The notes under the pieces were generated by a model, which saw nothing but the letters and a program-made list of their open reading frames with translations, made no database searches and had not been told where the DNA came from. Both the position numbers and the translations under genes were made by a program. A stretch of DNA of 64,000 nt from Burkholderia mayonis (lineage in GTDB: Bacteria > Pseudomonadota > Gammaproteobacteria > Burkholderiales > Burkholderiaceae), in NCBI RefSeq assembly GCF_001523745.2, contig NZ_CP013387.1, forward strand, positions 1 through 64,000, given 5' to 3'. How positions within the stretch are numbered: position 1 is the stretch's first letter; every line of letters starts with the position of its first letter. Of this stretch, positions 44,227 through 53,753 are shown in pieces.

Positions 44227-45603
44227 ATGAAATCTCACGAACAGTTCCGGTTCGACGCCCGGCACATCGGTGCGCTCGCCGCGCCGCTCATCCTTACCCA
44301 GCTTGCGCAGGTCGCGCTGACCACGACCGACGTCGTGATGATGGGGATGCTCGGTCCGCGCGAAATCGCCGCAGGCGGTCTTGCGCTGACGTTGTTCAAC
44401 CAGCTGAGGACGATGGGAACGGGCCTCGTGACGGGCACTGGCAATCTCGTCGCATTCGCGAACGGGCAGGACGACCCTGCACGCATCGTGCGTCTCGTGC
44501 GTGCGAGTTTCGCGCTGTCGACGCTTGCCGCACTCGCGTTCGTGCTGTTGATGCTCGCCGTTGAACGGCCGCTCGTATGGCTCGGCCAGGATCCGGGCAT
44601 CGCGCGGCTGACCGCGCTCTATCTCGCGGCGGCGGCGCCCGGCATGCTGCCGTGCCTGTGGTTCCAGTCGCTGCGCCAGTACACCGTCGGGCTGCGCAAG
44701 CCGGGGCCGCTGCTCGCGATCGCGGCCGTGTCGATCGTCGTCAACGCGGTGCTCGACTACGCGCTGATGTTCGGCCGCTTCGGGTTCCCCGCGCTCGGCC
44801 TGACCGGCGTAGCCTGCGCGACGAGTTCGGTGTACCTGTTGTCGTTCGTGGCGTTTCTCTCGATTGCCAAACGTCGAATCGGGCTCGCCGAACACCTGTC
44901 GCTTGCCGCGTGGCGGACCGATGCCGAAGCATTCGAGCGGACGTGGAAGATGGGCCTGCCGATCGCCGCCGCCTACGGCTCGGAGGCCGCGTTCTTCACC
45001 GTCCTTACCCTCGTGATCGGCACGCTCGGTACGGATGCGCTCGCAGCGCAGACGATCGTCAACCAAGTGATCTACATCGTGTTCATGATTTCGGTCGGGT
45101 TGTCGCATGCGTCGTCGATCAGCATCAGCCATGCATGCGCGCAGCACGATTATCGTGGCGCACGGCGGCTCGGCTATACGGGGCTCGTGCTGGGCATCGG
45201 CGCCATGCTGGCGGTCGCGCTTCCGTATCTCGTTGCGCCGACACACGTGCTCGCGCCGTTCCTGGATCGCGGCTCGGCCGCGAATGACGATGTGCTGCGA
45301 CTTGCGACGGGGCTGCTGACGATTGCGGCCTTGCTGCAGATCTTCGACTGCAGCCAGAACATCGGCGTCGGCATCTTGCGGGGGCTCGGCGACGTGAAAA
45401 GTTCGTTCCGCATCTCGATCGTCGGTTACTGGATGATCGGGCTGCCGGTTGCGTGGGGGGCGGGCGTGATGCTCGGCTACGGAATCCATGGCATCTGGTT
45501 CGGGCTCACGATCGGACTTGCAGCGACGGCGACGATGCTGTTGCGCAAGTTCGAATATCGGCTGAGCGCGTTGGTGAAACAGGCCGGCGCGCCCCGATCA
45601 TGA
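44227..45603 (+). CDS. MATE-family efflux transporter
   Basis: The 458-aa protein has about 12 membrane segments and MATE features (LTTTDVVMMGMLGPREIAAGG, QTIVNQVIYIVFMISVGLS). MATE proteins export cations and drugs by H+ or Na+ antiport. Its place between the siderophore receptor and the ABC permeases, with a 4-bp overlap to the latter, suggests that it exported the siderophore or removes a by-product. MFS exporters are more usual for this job. Confidence 0.85.
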   Translation: MKSHEQFRFDARHIGALAAPLILTQLAQVALTTTDVVMMGMLGPREIAAGGLALTLFNQLRTMGTGLVTGTGNLVAFANGQDDPARIVRLVRASFALSTLAALAFVLLMLAVERPLVWLGQDPGIARLTALYLAAAAPGMLPCLWFQSLRQYTVGLRKPGPLLAIAAVSIVVNAVLDYALMFGRFGFPALGLTGVACATSSVYLLSFVAFLSIAKRRIGLAEHLSLAAWRTDAEAFERTWKMGLPIAAAYGSEAAFFTVLTLVIGTLGTDALAAQTIVNQVIYIVFMISVGLSHASSISISHACAQHDYRGARRLGYTGLVLGIGAMLAVALPYLVAPTHVLAPFLDRGSAANDDVLRLATGLLTIAALLQIFDCSQNIGVGILRGLGDVKSSFRISIVGYWMIGLPVAWGAGVMLGYGIHGIWFGLTIGLAATATMLLRKFEYRLSALVKQAGAPRS

Positions 45604-46640
45604 ACGAACGGCATGTGACAAGAAATCGCGTGCGTACCTCGTCGTCGGGGTCGGGGCGGCTGGGTGTCGGTGCGATCGTGCTTGTGCTGATCGTCGGTCT
45701 CGGTGCGGTTGCGATTGCCAGCCTCTGCGCCGGCAATCTCGTTCTCGGTCCAGCTGCCGCGCTCGATGCGCTGGGTGGGGGTGAAACGCCCGCCGCGCAG
45801 ATCGTCCATGCGCTGAGGCTGCCTCGCTTGATCGCGGCACTGATGGTCGGCGCGAGTCTCGCGGTGGCCGGCGCGCTGATGCAGGGCATCACGCGCAATC
45901 CGCTGGCCGATCCGACGTTGACGGGCGTGGTCGGCGGAGCGGCGCTCGCGGTCGTCGCGGCCACCGTGCTGGCGCCGGTCCGGGCGGCGGGCATGATGCC
46001 GTTCGTGGCGTTGGCGGGCGGCGGAATCGCGGCGACGCTCACGTTTGCGCTGGCGTGGCGCGCCCGTCTGTCGCCGTTGCGTCTTTCGCTGGCAGGGACG
46101 ACGATCGGCGCGCTCGGCAGCGCGGGCGTCATCTCGCTGATGATCGTCGCGGGGCCGCAGGCCGGCCCGTTGTTCTACTGGCTGGCCGGTGGTTTCGCGG
46201 GTGTGGGTTGGCGGCAGGTCGCCATGGTCGCTCCGTGGACCGTCGCCGGTCTTGTCGCCGCGTTGTCCGGCGCGCGCGTGCTCGACACCCTCGCGCTCGG
46301 CGACGAGGCGGCGCAGAGCGTCGGCCTCGACCTGCTGCGCTGGCGCCTGATCCTCGGTTTCATTGCCGTCGCGCTGTCGGCGTCGGTGGTCTCGATCGCG
46401 GGGCCCGTCGGCTTCGTCGGGCTGTGCGTGCCGCATCTCGCGCGCGTCGCGCCCGGCGGCGGCTATCGCCGAACGCTGGCCGTGACGGCACTGGCGGGCG
46501 CACTGCTCGTCTCGGCAGCGGATCTCGTCGCCCGCACGGTCGCTGCGCCGCGCGAACTGCCGGTCGGCTTTTTGACTGCCTTGGTCGCGACACCGCTGCT
46601 GATCGCGATGATTCGCCGCGATGAAGGCGTATCGACATGA
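45600..46640 (+). CDS. Ferric-siderophore ABC transporter permease (FecCD family), first subunit
   Basis: The 346-aa inner-membrane protein has about nine spans and FecCD signatures: LRLPRLIAALMVGASLAVAG, GITRNPLADPTLTGV and GPVGFVGLCVPHLAR. It forms a permease with the next gene. The ATG overlaps the MATE stop codon and its own stop overlaps the next start (both ATGA), indicating coupled translation. Confidence 0.93.
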   Translation: MNERHVTRNRVRTSSSGSGRLGVGAIVLVLIVGLGAVAIASLCAGNLVLGPAAALDALGGGETPAAQIVHALRLPRLIAALMVGASLAVAGALMQGITRNPLADPTLTGVVGGAALAVVAATVLAPVRAAGMMPFVALAGGGIAATLTFALAWRARLSPLRLSLAGTTIGALGSAGVISLMIVAGPQAGPLFYWLAGGFAGVGWRQVAMVAPWTVAGLVAALSGARVLDTLALGDEAAQSVGLDLLRWRLILGFIAVALSASVVSIAGPVGFVGLCVPHLARVAPGGGYRRTLAVTALAGALLVSAADLVARTVAAPRELPVGFLTALVATPLLIAMIRRDEGVST

Positions 46641-47707
46641 CGGGCGTTCCGAACCGGCCGATTCGCACGACGCGCGCACAGGGCGCGGCCCGGTGGCGGA
46701 CGTTCGCGCGTGGCGCAGGATGGGCGGCGATCCTGACGCTCACCGTTGTCTTGTCGGTGCGGCTCGGCGCGGCCGGCTTCCCGTTGACGTCGGCCGTTCA
46801 GGCACTGTTCCATCGCGACGTCGCGCGCGACGTCGCCTTCGTGATGTGGGAACTGCGCATGCCGCGCGTGCTGCTTGCGCTGATGATCGGCGCACAGCTT
46901 GCGGCGAGCGGACTCGTGTTGCAGGGGGCGCTGCGCAATCCGCTCGCGGAACCCGGTGTGATCGGCGTGTCGTCCGGCGCGACGCTCGGCGTGATGTTGC
47001 TGCTGCTCGTCGCGAATTTCGCGGGTTCGCTCGACGGCAGCCGGCTCGACGCGTACGACATCACATGGATACCGTTCGTCGCCCAGGCGGGCGGCATCGG
47101 CGCGGCGCTGGGCGTCTACGCGCTGGCGTGGCGCAACGGCACGGCGCCGTTTCGGCTGATTCTGATGGGCGTCGCCGTTAGCGCCGCGATGTACGCGGTC
47201 GCGATGACGATACTCGCTGGTTGGGGTTCGAGCCGTATCGAGGTGCTGCTGACGTGGCTTGCGGGCAACCTTTACGCACGCGGCTGGCAGCACGTGCTGC
47301 TGCTCGCGCCGTGGACGGCGGCGACGATCGTGCTGCTGCCAGCGATCCTGCCGGCAGTGCAGGTGCTGTCGATCGGCGACGACGCAGCGACGAGCGTCGG
47401 GCTGAATGTCGAGCGCTGGCGTCTGGTGGCGATCGTCTATGCAGGCTTCGCGGCCGCTGGTGCGATTGCGATTGCAGGCCCGGTCGCATTCGTCGGCCTG
47501 ATCGCGCCGCATCTCGCGCGGCTTGCCGTGAGCGGGCCGCTCGCGCGGCAGGCGCCGTTCGCGCTCCTTTGCGGTGCGCTGATCACCGCGCTTGCGGATC
47601 TGACCGGGCGCGTCGTCGTCGCACCGGCCGAGATACCCGTCGGAGCCGTCACCGCGTTGTTCGGCGCGCCGCTTTTTCTTCATTTGCTGTCCCGATCTTC
47701 ACGATGA
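46637..47707 (+). CDS. Ferric-siderophore ABC transporter permease (FecCD family), second subunit
   Basis: The 356-aa protein has the same FecCD fold, with LRMPRVLLALMIGAQLAASG, ALRNPLAEPGVIGV and GPVAFVGLIAPHLAR. It pairs with the preceding permease to move the ferric siderophore across the inner membrane. Both ends overlap neighbouring genes by 4 bp. Confidence 0.93.
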   Translation: MTGVPNRPIRTTRAQGAARWRTFARGAGWAAILTLTVVLSVRLGAAGFPLTSAVQALFHRDVARDVAFVMWELRMPRVLLALMIGAQLAASGLVLQGALRNPLAEPGVIGVSSGATLGVMLLLLVANFAGSLDGSRLDAYDITWIPFVAQAGGIGAALGVYALAWRNGTAPFRLILMGVAVSAAMYAVAMTILAGWGSSRIEVLLTWLAGNLYARGWQHVLLLAPWTAATIVLLPAILPAVQVLSIGDDAATSVGLNVERWRLVAIVYAGFAAAGAIAIAGPVAFVGLIAPHLARLAVSGPLARQAPFALLCGALITALADLTGRVVVAPAEIPVGAVTALFGAPLFLHLLSRSSR

Positions 47708-48561
47708 CACTCGTTGCCCGCGATCTTTCGCTCGGATATGGCCCGCGCCGCATCGTCGACACATTGTCGCTGTCGATCGAGCCGGGCCGGATCACTGTGC
47801 TGCTCGGTCCGAACGGCTCAGGCAAGAGCACGCTGCTGCGCGCACTGGCCGGGTTGCTCGCGCCGCGCGGCGGCGATGCGTTGCTCGACGACGTTCCGCT
47901 CGGGCAATGGCCGCGCCGCAAGCTCGCGCGGCGCATCGCGTTCCTGGCCCAGACGCAGGACATTCCGGCCGGCCTGACGGTGCAGGAACTCGTCCGCCAT
48001 GGGCGGTTTGCGCACCGCACGTGGTTGCGAGGAGAAACGGACGACGATCGCGGCGCAGTCGAATGGGCGCTGACGACGACCGGTCTGTTGCCGATGCGCG
48101 ATCGTCCGCTCGTCGCGTTGTCGGGCGGCGAACGACAGCGAGTAGGGATCGCGATGGCGCTCGCGCAGCGCGCGGACATTCTGCTGCTCGACGAGCCGAC
48201 GACCTACCTCGACCTCGGGCATCAACTCGATGTGATGCAGACGTTGCGGCGGCTCAACGAGGAATTCGGGTTGACGCTCGTGATGTCGCTGCACGACCTG
48301 AACCAGGCGATGCGTTTCGCGGATCGGGCGATCGTGATGCGCGGCGGGCGGCTCGTTGCGGACGGTGCGCCGGTCGATGTGCTGACGCCGGCGTTCGTCG
48401 CGGACGTATTTCATGTGCGCAGCGAGCGGCTGCATGGCGCGAGCGATGGCGTGCCGGTTTGCCATTCGCTTGGCTATGCCGGGCCCGGCGGCGAGCGGAG
48501 CGATGCCCGGCAGGACGTTGGCGACGCCGTGTCGGCGATCGAAGAGGCCGGCGATGATTGA
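47704..48561 (+). CDS. Ferric-siderophore ABC transporter ATP-binding protein
   Basis: The 285-aa ATPase shows Walker A GPNGSGKST (35-43), signature LSGGERQR (139-146), Walker B ILLLDEP (159-165) and the switch His in MSLHDLNQA. It resembles FhuC/FecE. A C-terminal tail of about 30 residues is polar. It overlaps the permease gene by 4 bp and the binding-protein gene by 8 bp. Confidence 0.94.
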   Translation: MTLVARDLSLGYGPRRIVDTLSLSIEPGRITVLLGPNGSGKSTLLRALAGLLAPRGGDALLDDVPLGQWPRRKLARRIAFLAQTQDIPAGLTVQELVRHGRFAHRTWLRGETDDDRGAVEWALTTTGLLPMRDRPLVALSGGERQRVGIAMALAQRADILLLDEPTTYLDLGHQLDVMQTLRRLNEEFGLTLVMSLHDLNQAMRFADRAIVMRGGRLVADGAPVDVLTPAFVADVFHVRSERLHGASDGVPVCHSLGYAGPGGERSDARQDVGDAVSAIEEAGDD

Positions 48562-49537
48562 TCGCAAGCGCCGTACGTTGGCGTTCGCGTTGCCGGCTTC
48601 GCTTGCATCGGTGCTCGCGCGGCCCGTTCGCGCGGCGGCGCCCGGTAAGCCGTTCAGCGTCGTTGACGATCGCGGTGCGATGCTTCGCTTCGAAGCCGCG
48701 CCGAGCCGGCTTGCGGCGATTTCGTATTTCGGCGCCGATACCGCACTGGCGCTTGGGGTGCAGCCGGTCGCGTCGACGTTTCTCGTGCGCGGCCGGCGGC
48801 CCGCCTATCTGCTGGACAGGATGGATCGCGTGATCGATCTCGGGCAGCGTGCGAGCCCGAACCTGGAATTGTTGGCGAGTGCGCACGCGGACCTCATCAT
48901 TGCGATCCGCCGCTACACCGAAGCGAACGCGGCGCGGCTTCAGCAGATCGCGCCGTATCTTGCGCTGGATCTGGAAGTCGGTGAGGACAGCAATCGCAGC
49001 ATTGAACTCGTCGGCAAGGCACTGGATCGTGCCGAAGCCGCCGCCGCGCTCAACCGGCGTTTTGCGGAAGCGCTCGCAGGATTTCGCGCGCGTGCGGGAT
49101 TGGGCCGCGCGCCGCGCTACTTGTTTGTCTGGGGTACGGGCGCCGCGCCGTGGGCGTTCTACGATGAGAACATGACTTGCTCGCTGCTGAATGCGCTGGG
49201 TGGCGTCAACATCGCCGGACGCAATCCGCTGCCGTCGCAGCGCGACAATACGGCGTTCCAGATGAGCCTCGAGACGTTGTTGCTTGCGAAGCCGGACACG
49301 ATTTTTGTCTACGACGACGGTGGGCGACGCAGTTTCGAGACGAATCCGGTATGGCAGCACTTGGCGTCGACGCGTCGGGTGAGTATCGTGAGCGTGGGCG
49401 ATCACTGGATCGAATCGTTCGGACCGATCGCGCGGCATGCCGTGCTGGCCGAAGCGGCCGCGCTTCTGCATCCTGACGTGTTCGCACCGCCGGACTTGCG
49501 CGCGATCGCGTCCTCGTACCTTGATCGTGTGACGTGA
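48554..49537 (+). CDS. Ferric-siderophore periplasmic binding protein
   Basis: The 327-aa protein has an N-terminal export signal (MIDRKRRTLAFALPASLASV) with adjacent arginines that could suit the Tat route, followed by a class-III periplasmic binding fold (SRLAAISYFGADTALALG, SPNLELLASAHADLIIA). It resembles FhuD-type binding proteins and delivers the ligand to the two permeases. It ends the coupled five-gene block and converges with the RND pump gene. Confidence 0.9.
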   Translation: MIDRKRRTLAFALPASLASVLARPVRAAAPGKPFSVVDDRGAMLRFEAAPSRLAAISYFGADTALALGVQPVASTFLVRGRRPAYLLDRMDRVIDLGQRASPNLELLASAHADLIIAIRRYTEANAARLQQIAPYLALDLEVGEDSNRSIELVGKALDRAEAAAALNRRFAEALAGFRARAGLGRAPRYLFVWGTGAAPWAFYDENMTCSLLNALGGVNIAGRNPLPSQRDNTAFQMSLETLLLAKPDTIFVYDDGGRRSFETNPVWQHLASTRRVSIVSVGDHWIESFGPIARHAVLAEAAALLHPDVFAPPDLRAIASSYLDRVT

Positions 49538-49577
49538 CGTCCTTCGCTGTGGATCTTTACCCCGGCGATGCATGACA

Positions 49578-52500
49578 TCAGTGTGTCTGGCGGCGCGATC
49601 CCCTTTCGATCAACAGCAGGTGCAGTAGCGCAGGCAGTACAAGCAACACCAGCGGCAGTTGAACGATCAGCCCCGAGATGATCGCGACCGCCAGCGGCTG
49701 CTGCATCGCCGAGCCCTGCCCGAGCGCGAACGCGAGCGGAAACAGTGCGAGGATTGCCGCGATCGTCGTCATCGCGATCGGCCGCAGCCGGTTGCGGCCT
49801 GCCGCGAGCAACGCGGCATCGGGCGCCATCCCTTCGTCGCGCACGAGCCCCTGGAATTCCGATACGTAGAAGATCGCGACCTCGGTCACGATGCCGACGA
49901 TCATCGTCATGCCCATCATCGCGGAAATGTTGAGCTCGATGCCCGTCGCCCACAGCCCGATGAACACCGCGCCGGTCGCGCACAACGGCATCGCCATCAC
50001 CGCGAGCGCGACGCGGAAGCGTTCGTAGAGAAACAGCAGCAGCCCGAATACCAGCGCAACCGCCGCGCCGAACACCGCGATCAGTCCGCGGAACGCGATC
50101 TGTTGTTGCTGGTACAGCCCGCCCAGTTCGTAATAGACGCCTTGCGGCAACAGGTTCGCATCGCCGAGCGCGCGCTGCACGTCGGCGATCGTCGAGCCGA
50201 GATCGCGCCCGTCGATCCGCGCAGTGACGGCGACCATCCGCTTCAGGTTGTCGCGGCTGATCTCGGGCTGCCCGCTGACCGTGATGCGATCGGTCACGCG
50301 ATCGAGCGGGAACAGGTGCCCATCGGGCGCGCGGATCTGCAGTGCGCCGAGCCCCGTGCCGTTCATCCGCATCGCGTCCGACACCCGAACGCGCACGCCG
50401 ACCGTCTTCGGCCCCTGCTGGAACTGCGTCGCGACGCTGCCTTCGAGCAGATCCGACACCTGCTGCGCGATCGACTGCGGGTCCATCCCTTCGGCGGCGG
50501 CTGCGTCGGGACGGATGTGCAGATCGAGCGCGTCGCCGGCCGGGTTGATGCCGTCGTCGACGTCGACAATGCCCGGAATCTTGCCGATGCGCGCGGCCAC
50601 GCGCCGCGCGGTCGCGTCGAGCACGTTCGGATCGTCCGAGTAGATCTTGATCTGCACGGGCTGCGGTACCGCGGTCAGATCGCCGATCAAGTCTTCCATC
50701 AACTGCGCGAGCTCGACGTTGACGCCGGGCACGTTCGTCTCGATCTTCGAGCGGATCTCCTCCATCACGGTATCGATCGGCTCGCGCGAACCCGATTTCA
50801 GGCGCACGAAGAAATCGCCCTTGTTCGGCTCGTTGAGGTCGCCGCCGAGGCCAGCGCCGGTTCGACGCGAATACGTCGCAACGTTCGGGTTCTCGCGGAT
50901 GATCGTCTCGATCTCGCGCATCAGGCGATCCGTCTCGGTGATCGACGTACCGGGCGCCGTGTGGTAATCGAGCACGAATCCGCCCTCGTCCATCGACGGC
51001 ATGAAGCCGCTGCCGACGCGCGTGAATGCAAACGCGGCGGCGACGACGAGCGGCAAAATGCCCGCGAGCGCGAGCATTGGCCTGCGACTCACGCGCTCGA
51101 CCAGCATCGCGTAGCGCGTGTTCAGCCAGTGCGCGAAGCGCGACTCGCGAAGCTCCTCCGCGTCGGCCGGCGTGAGCCAGTGATCGCACAGGATCGGGAT
51201 CGCGAGCCAGCTCACGACGAACGAGATGAACAGCGCACTCGCCATCGTGATCGATAGCGCCTTGAAGAAGGCACCCGTCACGCCGGACAGGAACGCGAGC
51301 GGCACGAAAATGATTAGCGTCGCCGCCGACGAACCCGCGAGCGGCCGCGTGAACTCGAGCGCCGCGCTCATCACGCGGCCGTGGAACGCATGTGCGCCCG
51401 CCTCGCGCATGCGCCGCGCGATGTGTTCGATCATCACGATCGCGTCGTCGATCACGAGCCCGACCGCCGCGGCCATCCCGCCGAGCGTCATGATGTTGAA
51501 GCCCATCCCGAACACGTCGAGCAGCAGGATCGTCGCGCTCATCACGACCGGCACCAGCGCGACGGCGATCGCGGTGATCTTCCAGTTGCGCAGGAATACG
51601 AATAGCGTCAGCGCGGCCAGCACGACGCCGATCAGGATTGCATCGCGCACGCTCGACGCGGATGCGATCACGAGCTGGCTCTGGTCGTACCAGTTTGCGA
51701 GATGCACGCCCACCGGCATCTGCTTCTGAAAGTCCGCGAGCTTTGCACGGATCGCCGCGGCCATCGCGACGCTGTTCGCGCCCGGCTGCTGGAATACGTT
51801 CACGAGCACCGCGTCCTGCCCGTCGGCCGTCACGCGGATCCATTGCGGAACCGTGCCGCGCGACACCGTCGCGACGTCGCCGACGCGCACCTGGTTGCCG
51901 CCCGACGACGAAACGACTGCATTACGCAGCGTGTCGAGCGACGTGATCGTCGTGTCGGCGACGACGAGATACAGCTTGTAGTGATCCTCGATCCGCCCGG
52001 TCGCCGACAGCACGTTGCCCGCGCCGATCGCCTTCGACACGTCCTCGACCGACAGCTTGTACGCGGCGAGTCGAGCAGGATCGATGTCTACCTGCAACTC
52101 GTCCTGCGCACCGCCCGTCACTTCGACGCGTGCCACGCCGTCGACCGACGACAGCAGCGGCCGCAACTGAAATTGTGCGAGATCGCGCAGCTGCGACAGC
52201 GACTGCCGCGACGACGTGAGGCTGTACGCAAGTACCGGGAACACGGTCGGGTCCATCCGCTTCACCTGCATCGTCGTGCCGGCCGGCATCGACGGAAGGA
52301 TCTCCGCGATCGCCGACTGCGCCTGCAGTGTCGCCTGCGCCATGTCGGTGCCCCAGTCGAAATTCAGCGAGATCTCCGCCGAGCCGCGGCTCGTTTTCGA
52401 TTCGACGTCGCGCACACCCGGCACGCGCCGCAGCGCCTCCTCGACCGGCATCGTCACGAGCGTCGCCATCTGCTCGGCAGGCCGGTCGCCCGCATCGAGC

Positions 52501-52643
52501 GACACGACGGCGCGCGGAAACGATACGTTCGGAAACAGCGAGATCGGCAGCCGGAAAGCCGTCAGCGCGCCGGCGACCGCGAGCAGCGCGACGACGAACA
52601 GCAACGATCGCCGGTGCATCTGCATCCATTGCCCGACATTCAT
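49578..52643 (-). CDS. RND-family efflux pump, inner-membrane subunit
   Basis: The 1021-aa protein has the RND layout: TM1 near residues 12-30, a large periplasmic loop, TM2-6 (about 338-470), a second loop, and TM8-12 at the C-terminus. The TM4 segment GGMAAAVGLVIDDAIVMIEH carries the paired Asp residues of the proton relay. It resembles the broad CusA/AcrB-like group but is not close to a named drug pump, so the substrate is open. Its ATG overlaps the stop of the fusion-protein gene (ATGA). Confidence 0.93.
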   Translation of the reverse strand: MNVGQWMQMHRRSLLFVVALLAVAGALTAFRLPISLFPNVSFPRAVVSLDAGDRPAEQMATLVTMPVEEALRRVPGVRDVESKTSRGSAEISLNFDWGTDMAQATLQAQSAIAEILPSMPAGTTMQVKRMDPTVFPVLAYSLTSSRQSLSQLRDLAQFQLRPLLSSVDGVARVEVTGGAQDELQVDIDPARLAAYKLSVEDVSKAIGAGNVLSATGRIEDHYKLYLVVADTTITSLDTLRNAVVSSSGGNQVRVGDVATVSRGTVPQWIRVTADGQDAVLVNVFQQPGANSVAMAAAIRAKLADFQKQMPVGVHLANWYDQSQLVIASASSVRDAILIGVVLAALTLFVFLRNWKITAIAVALVPVVMSATILLLDVFGMGFNIMTLGGMAAAVGLVIDDAIVMIEHIARRMREAGAHAFHGRVMSAALEFTRPLAGSSAATLIIFVPLAFLSGVTGAFFKALSITMASALFISFVVSWLAIPILCDHWLTPADAEELRESRFAHWLNTRYAMLVERVSRRPMLALAGILPLVVAAAFAFTRVGSGFMPSMDEGGFVLDYHTAPGTSITETDRLMREIETIIRENPNVATYSRRTGAGLGGDLNEPNKGDFFVRLKSGSREPIDTVMEEIRSKIETNVPGVNVELAQLMEDLIGDLTAVPQPVQIKIYSDDPNVLDATARRVAARIGKIPGIVDVDDGINPAGDALDLHIRPDAAAAEGMDPQSIAQQVSDLLEGSVATQFQQGPKTVGVRVRVSDAMRMNGTGLGALQIRAPDGHLFPLDRVTDRITVSGQPEISRDNLKRMVAVTARIDGRDLGSTIADVQRALGDANLLPQGVYYELGGLYQQQQIAFRGLIAVFGAAVALVFGLLLFLYERFRVALAVMAMPLCATGAVFIGLWATGIELNISAMMGMTMIVGIVTEVAIFYVSEFQGLVRDEGMAPDAALLAAGRNRLRPIAMTTIAAILALFPLAFALGQGSAMQQPLAVAIISGLIVQLPLVLLVLPALLHLLLIERGSRRQTH

Positions 52644-53749
52644 TGGCGCGCGCCTCCGGCAGAACGGACGGCCATCCCGTCCTGCAATTCATAGTTGCCG
52701 GTGACGACGAGCGGCTCCGATGCATTCAGCGGGCCGTCCACGCCGTAATGGTCGCCGCTTTCGACGCGCACCGCGACATCGACGCGATGCGCGGCGTGCT
52801 TCGGCGTGACCTGGAACACGTACGACCCCTTCGCGTCGCGCAGGACGGCGGAGCGCGGCACGACCCACCACGTGCCGGTCTGCGTCGCGATGTCGGCGCT
52901 TACGCGGGTGCCGGGGATGAATGCGGTGCCGCCGAGCGGCACGTTCGCGCCGACGTCCACGAGCTGGCTTTGAGGATCGATCGACGCGCCCGCGACGACG
53001 ATCTGCCCTGCCGGAGCCGCGTGCGCGAGCGCGGTGGACAGCCCGTGCAGCACGACCGTATCGCCCGCGCGAATCGACGCGGCCGCGGACGGATCGACGC
53101 CGAGCGTCACGTTCGCCTGACGGCTGGACGCGCCGCCCGTCGCCGCGAGCTGCGCAATCGTCGCGCCCGCCTGCACCTGGTCGCCCGGCAGTGCGGAAAG
53201 CTGCGACACGACGCCCGCGAACGGCGCGGCGATCGTTACGTCGCCGCTCCGCACGCCCATTAGCCGCTGCGCGGCCTGCCCCTGCTGAGCATCGTCGAGC
53301 GCCTTCTGCGCGGCGGCGAGCTGCGATTGCGTCGCCAGGCCGTCGTCGAGCAGCGCGCGCGTGCGTGCGAGTTCGCCGCGCGCCAGCGTCAACGCGCTCG
53401 CGGCCTGCGACGCAGCCAGCACCGCGGCGGGATCGGCCTGCACGACGACGAGCGGCGCGCCGCGCGCGATCGCCTGACCGGGCAGCACGAGCACCTTGCG
53501 GATGCGCGCCGTGTACGGCAGGTTCACCGACGCGACGCTGGCCGACGAGGCGGCGACGACGCCGTATGCACGCACCTGTTGCGAGATCGGCGCACGTTGC
53601 ACGCGCACGGTATCGACCGCGGCGGAAACGGGTTCGTCGGCCCGCGCGGAGCCGGCGGCGAACGGCGCGAGTGTGGCAAGTGCGGCGGCCAGCATGGCGG
53701 CAAGCGCGGCCGTGCGACGGCGGGTAAAGCGATTCAGGACGGCTGGCAT
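52640..53749 (-). CDS. RND efflux periplasmic adaptor (membrane fusion protein)
   Basis: The 369-aa protein begins with a signal peptide (basic FTRRRT, hydrophobic core, cut near ARAD, about residue 40). Lipoyl halves flank an alpha-helical hairpin (about 112-165; VLPGQAIARGAPLVVVQADP, later APFAGVVSQLSALPGDQV), followed by beta-barrel domains. It links the pump to the outer-membrane channel. It lies 4 bp after the channel gene and overlaps the pump gene. Confidence 0.92.
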   Translation of the reverse strand: MPAVLNRFTRRRTAALAAMLAAALATLAPFAAGSARADEPVSAAVDTVRVQRAPISQQVRAYGVVAASSASVASVNLPYTARIRKVLVLPGQAIARGAPLVVVQADPAAVLAASQAASALTLARGELARTRALLDDGLATQSQLAAAQKALDDAQQGQAAQRLMGVRSGDVTIAAPFAGVVSQLSALPGDQVQAGATIAQLAATGGASSRQANVTLGVDPSAAASIRAGDTVVLHGLSTALAHAAPAGQIVVAGASIDPQSQLVDVGANVPLGGTAFIPGTRVSADIATQTGTWWVVPRSAVLRDAKGSYVFQVTPKHAAHRVDVAVRVESGDHYGVDGPLNASEPLVVTGNYELQDGMAVRSAGGARQ

Positions 53750-53753
53750 GAGG

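Noticed and set aside
44235..46132. Long minus-strand frames antisense to the MATE and FecCD genes
   Set aside because: High-GC mirror frames; the plus-strand genes have clear family motifs and coupled starts.
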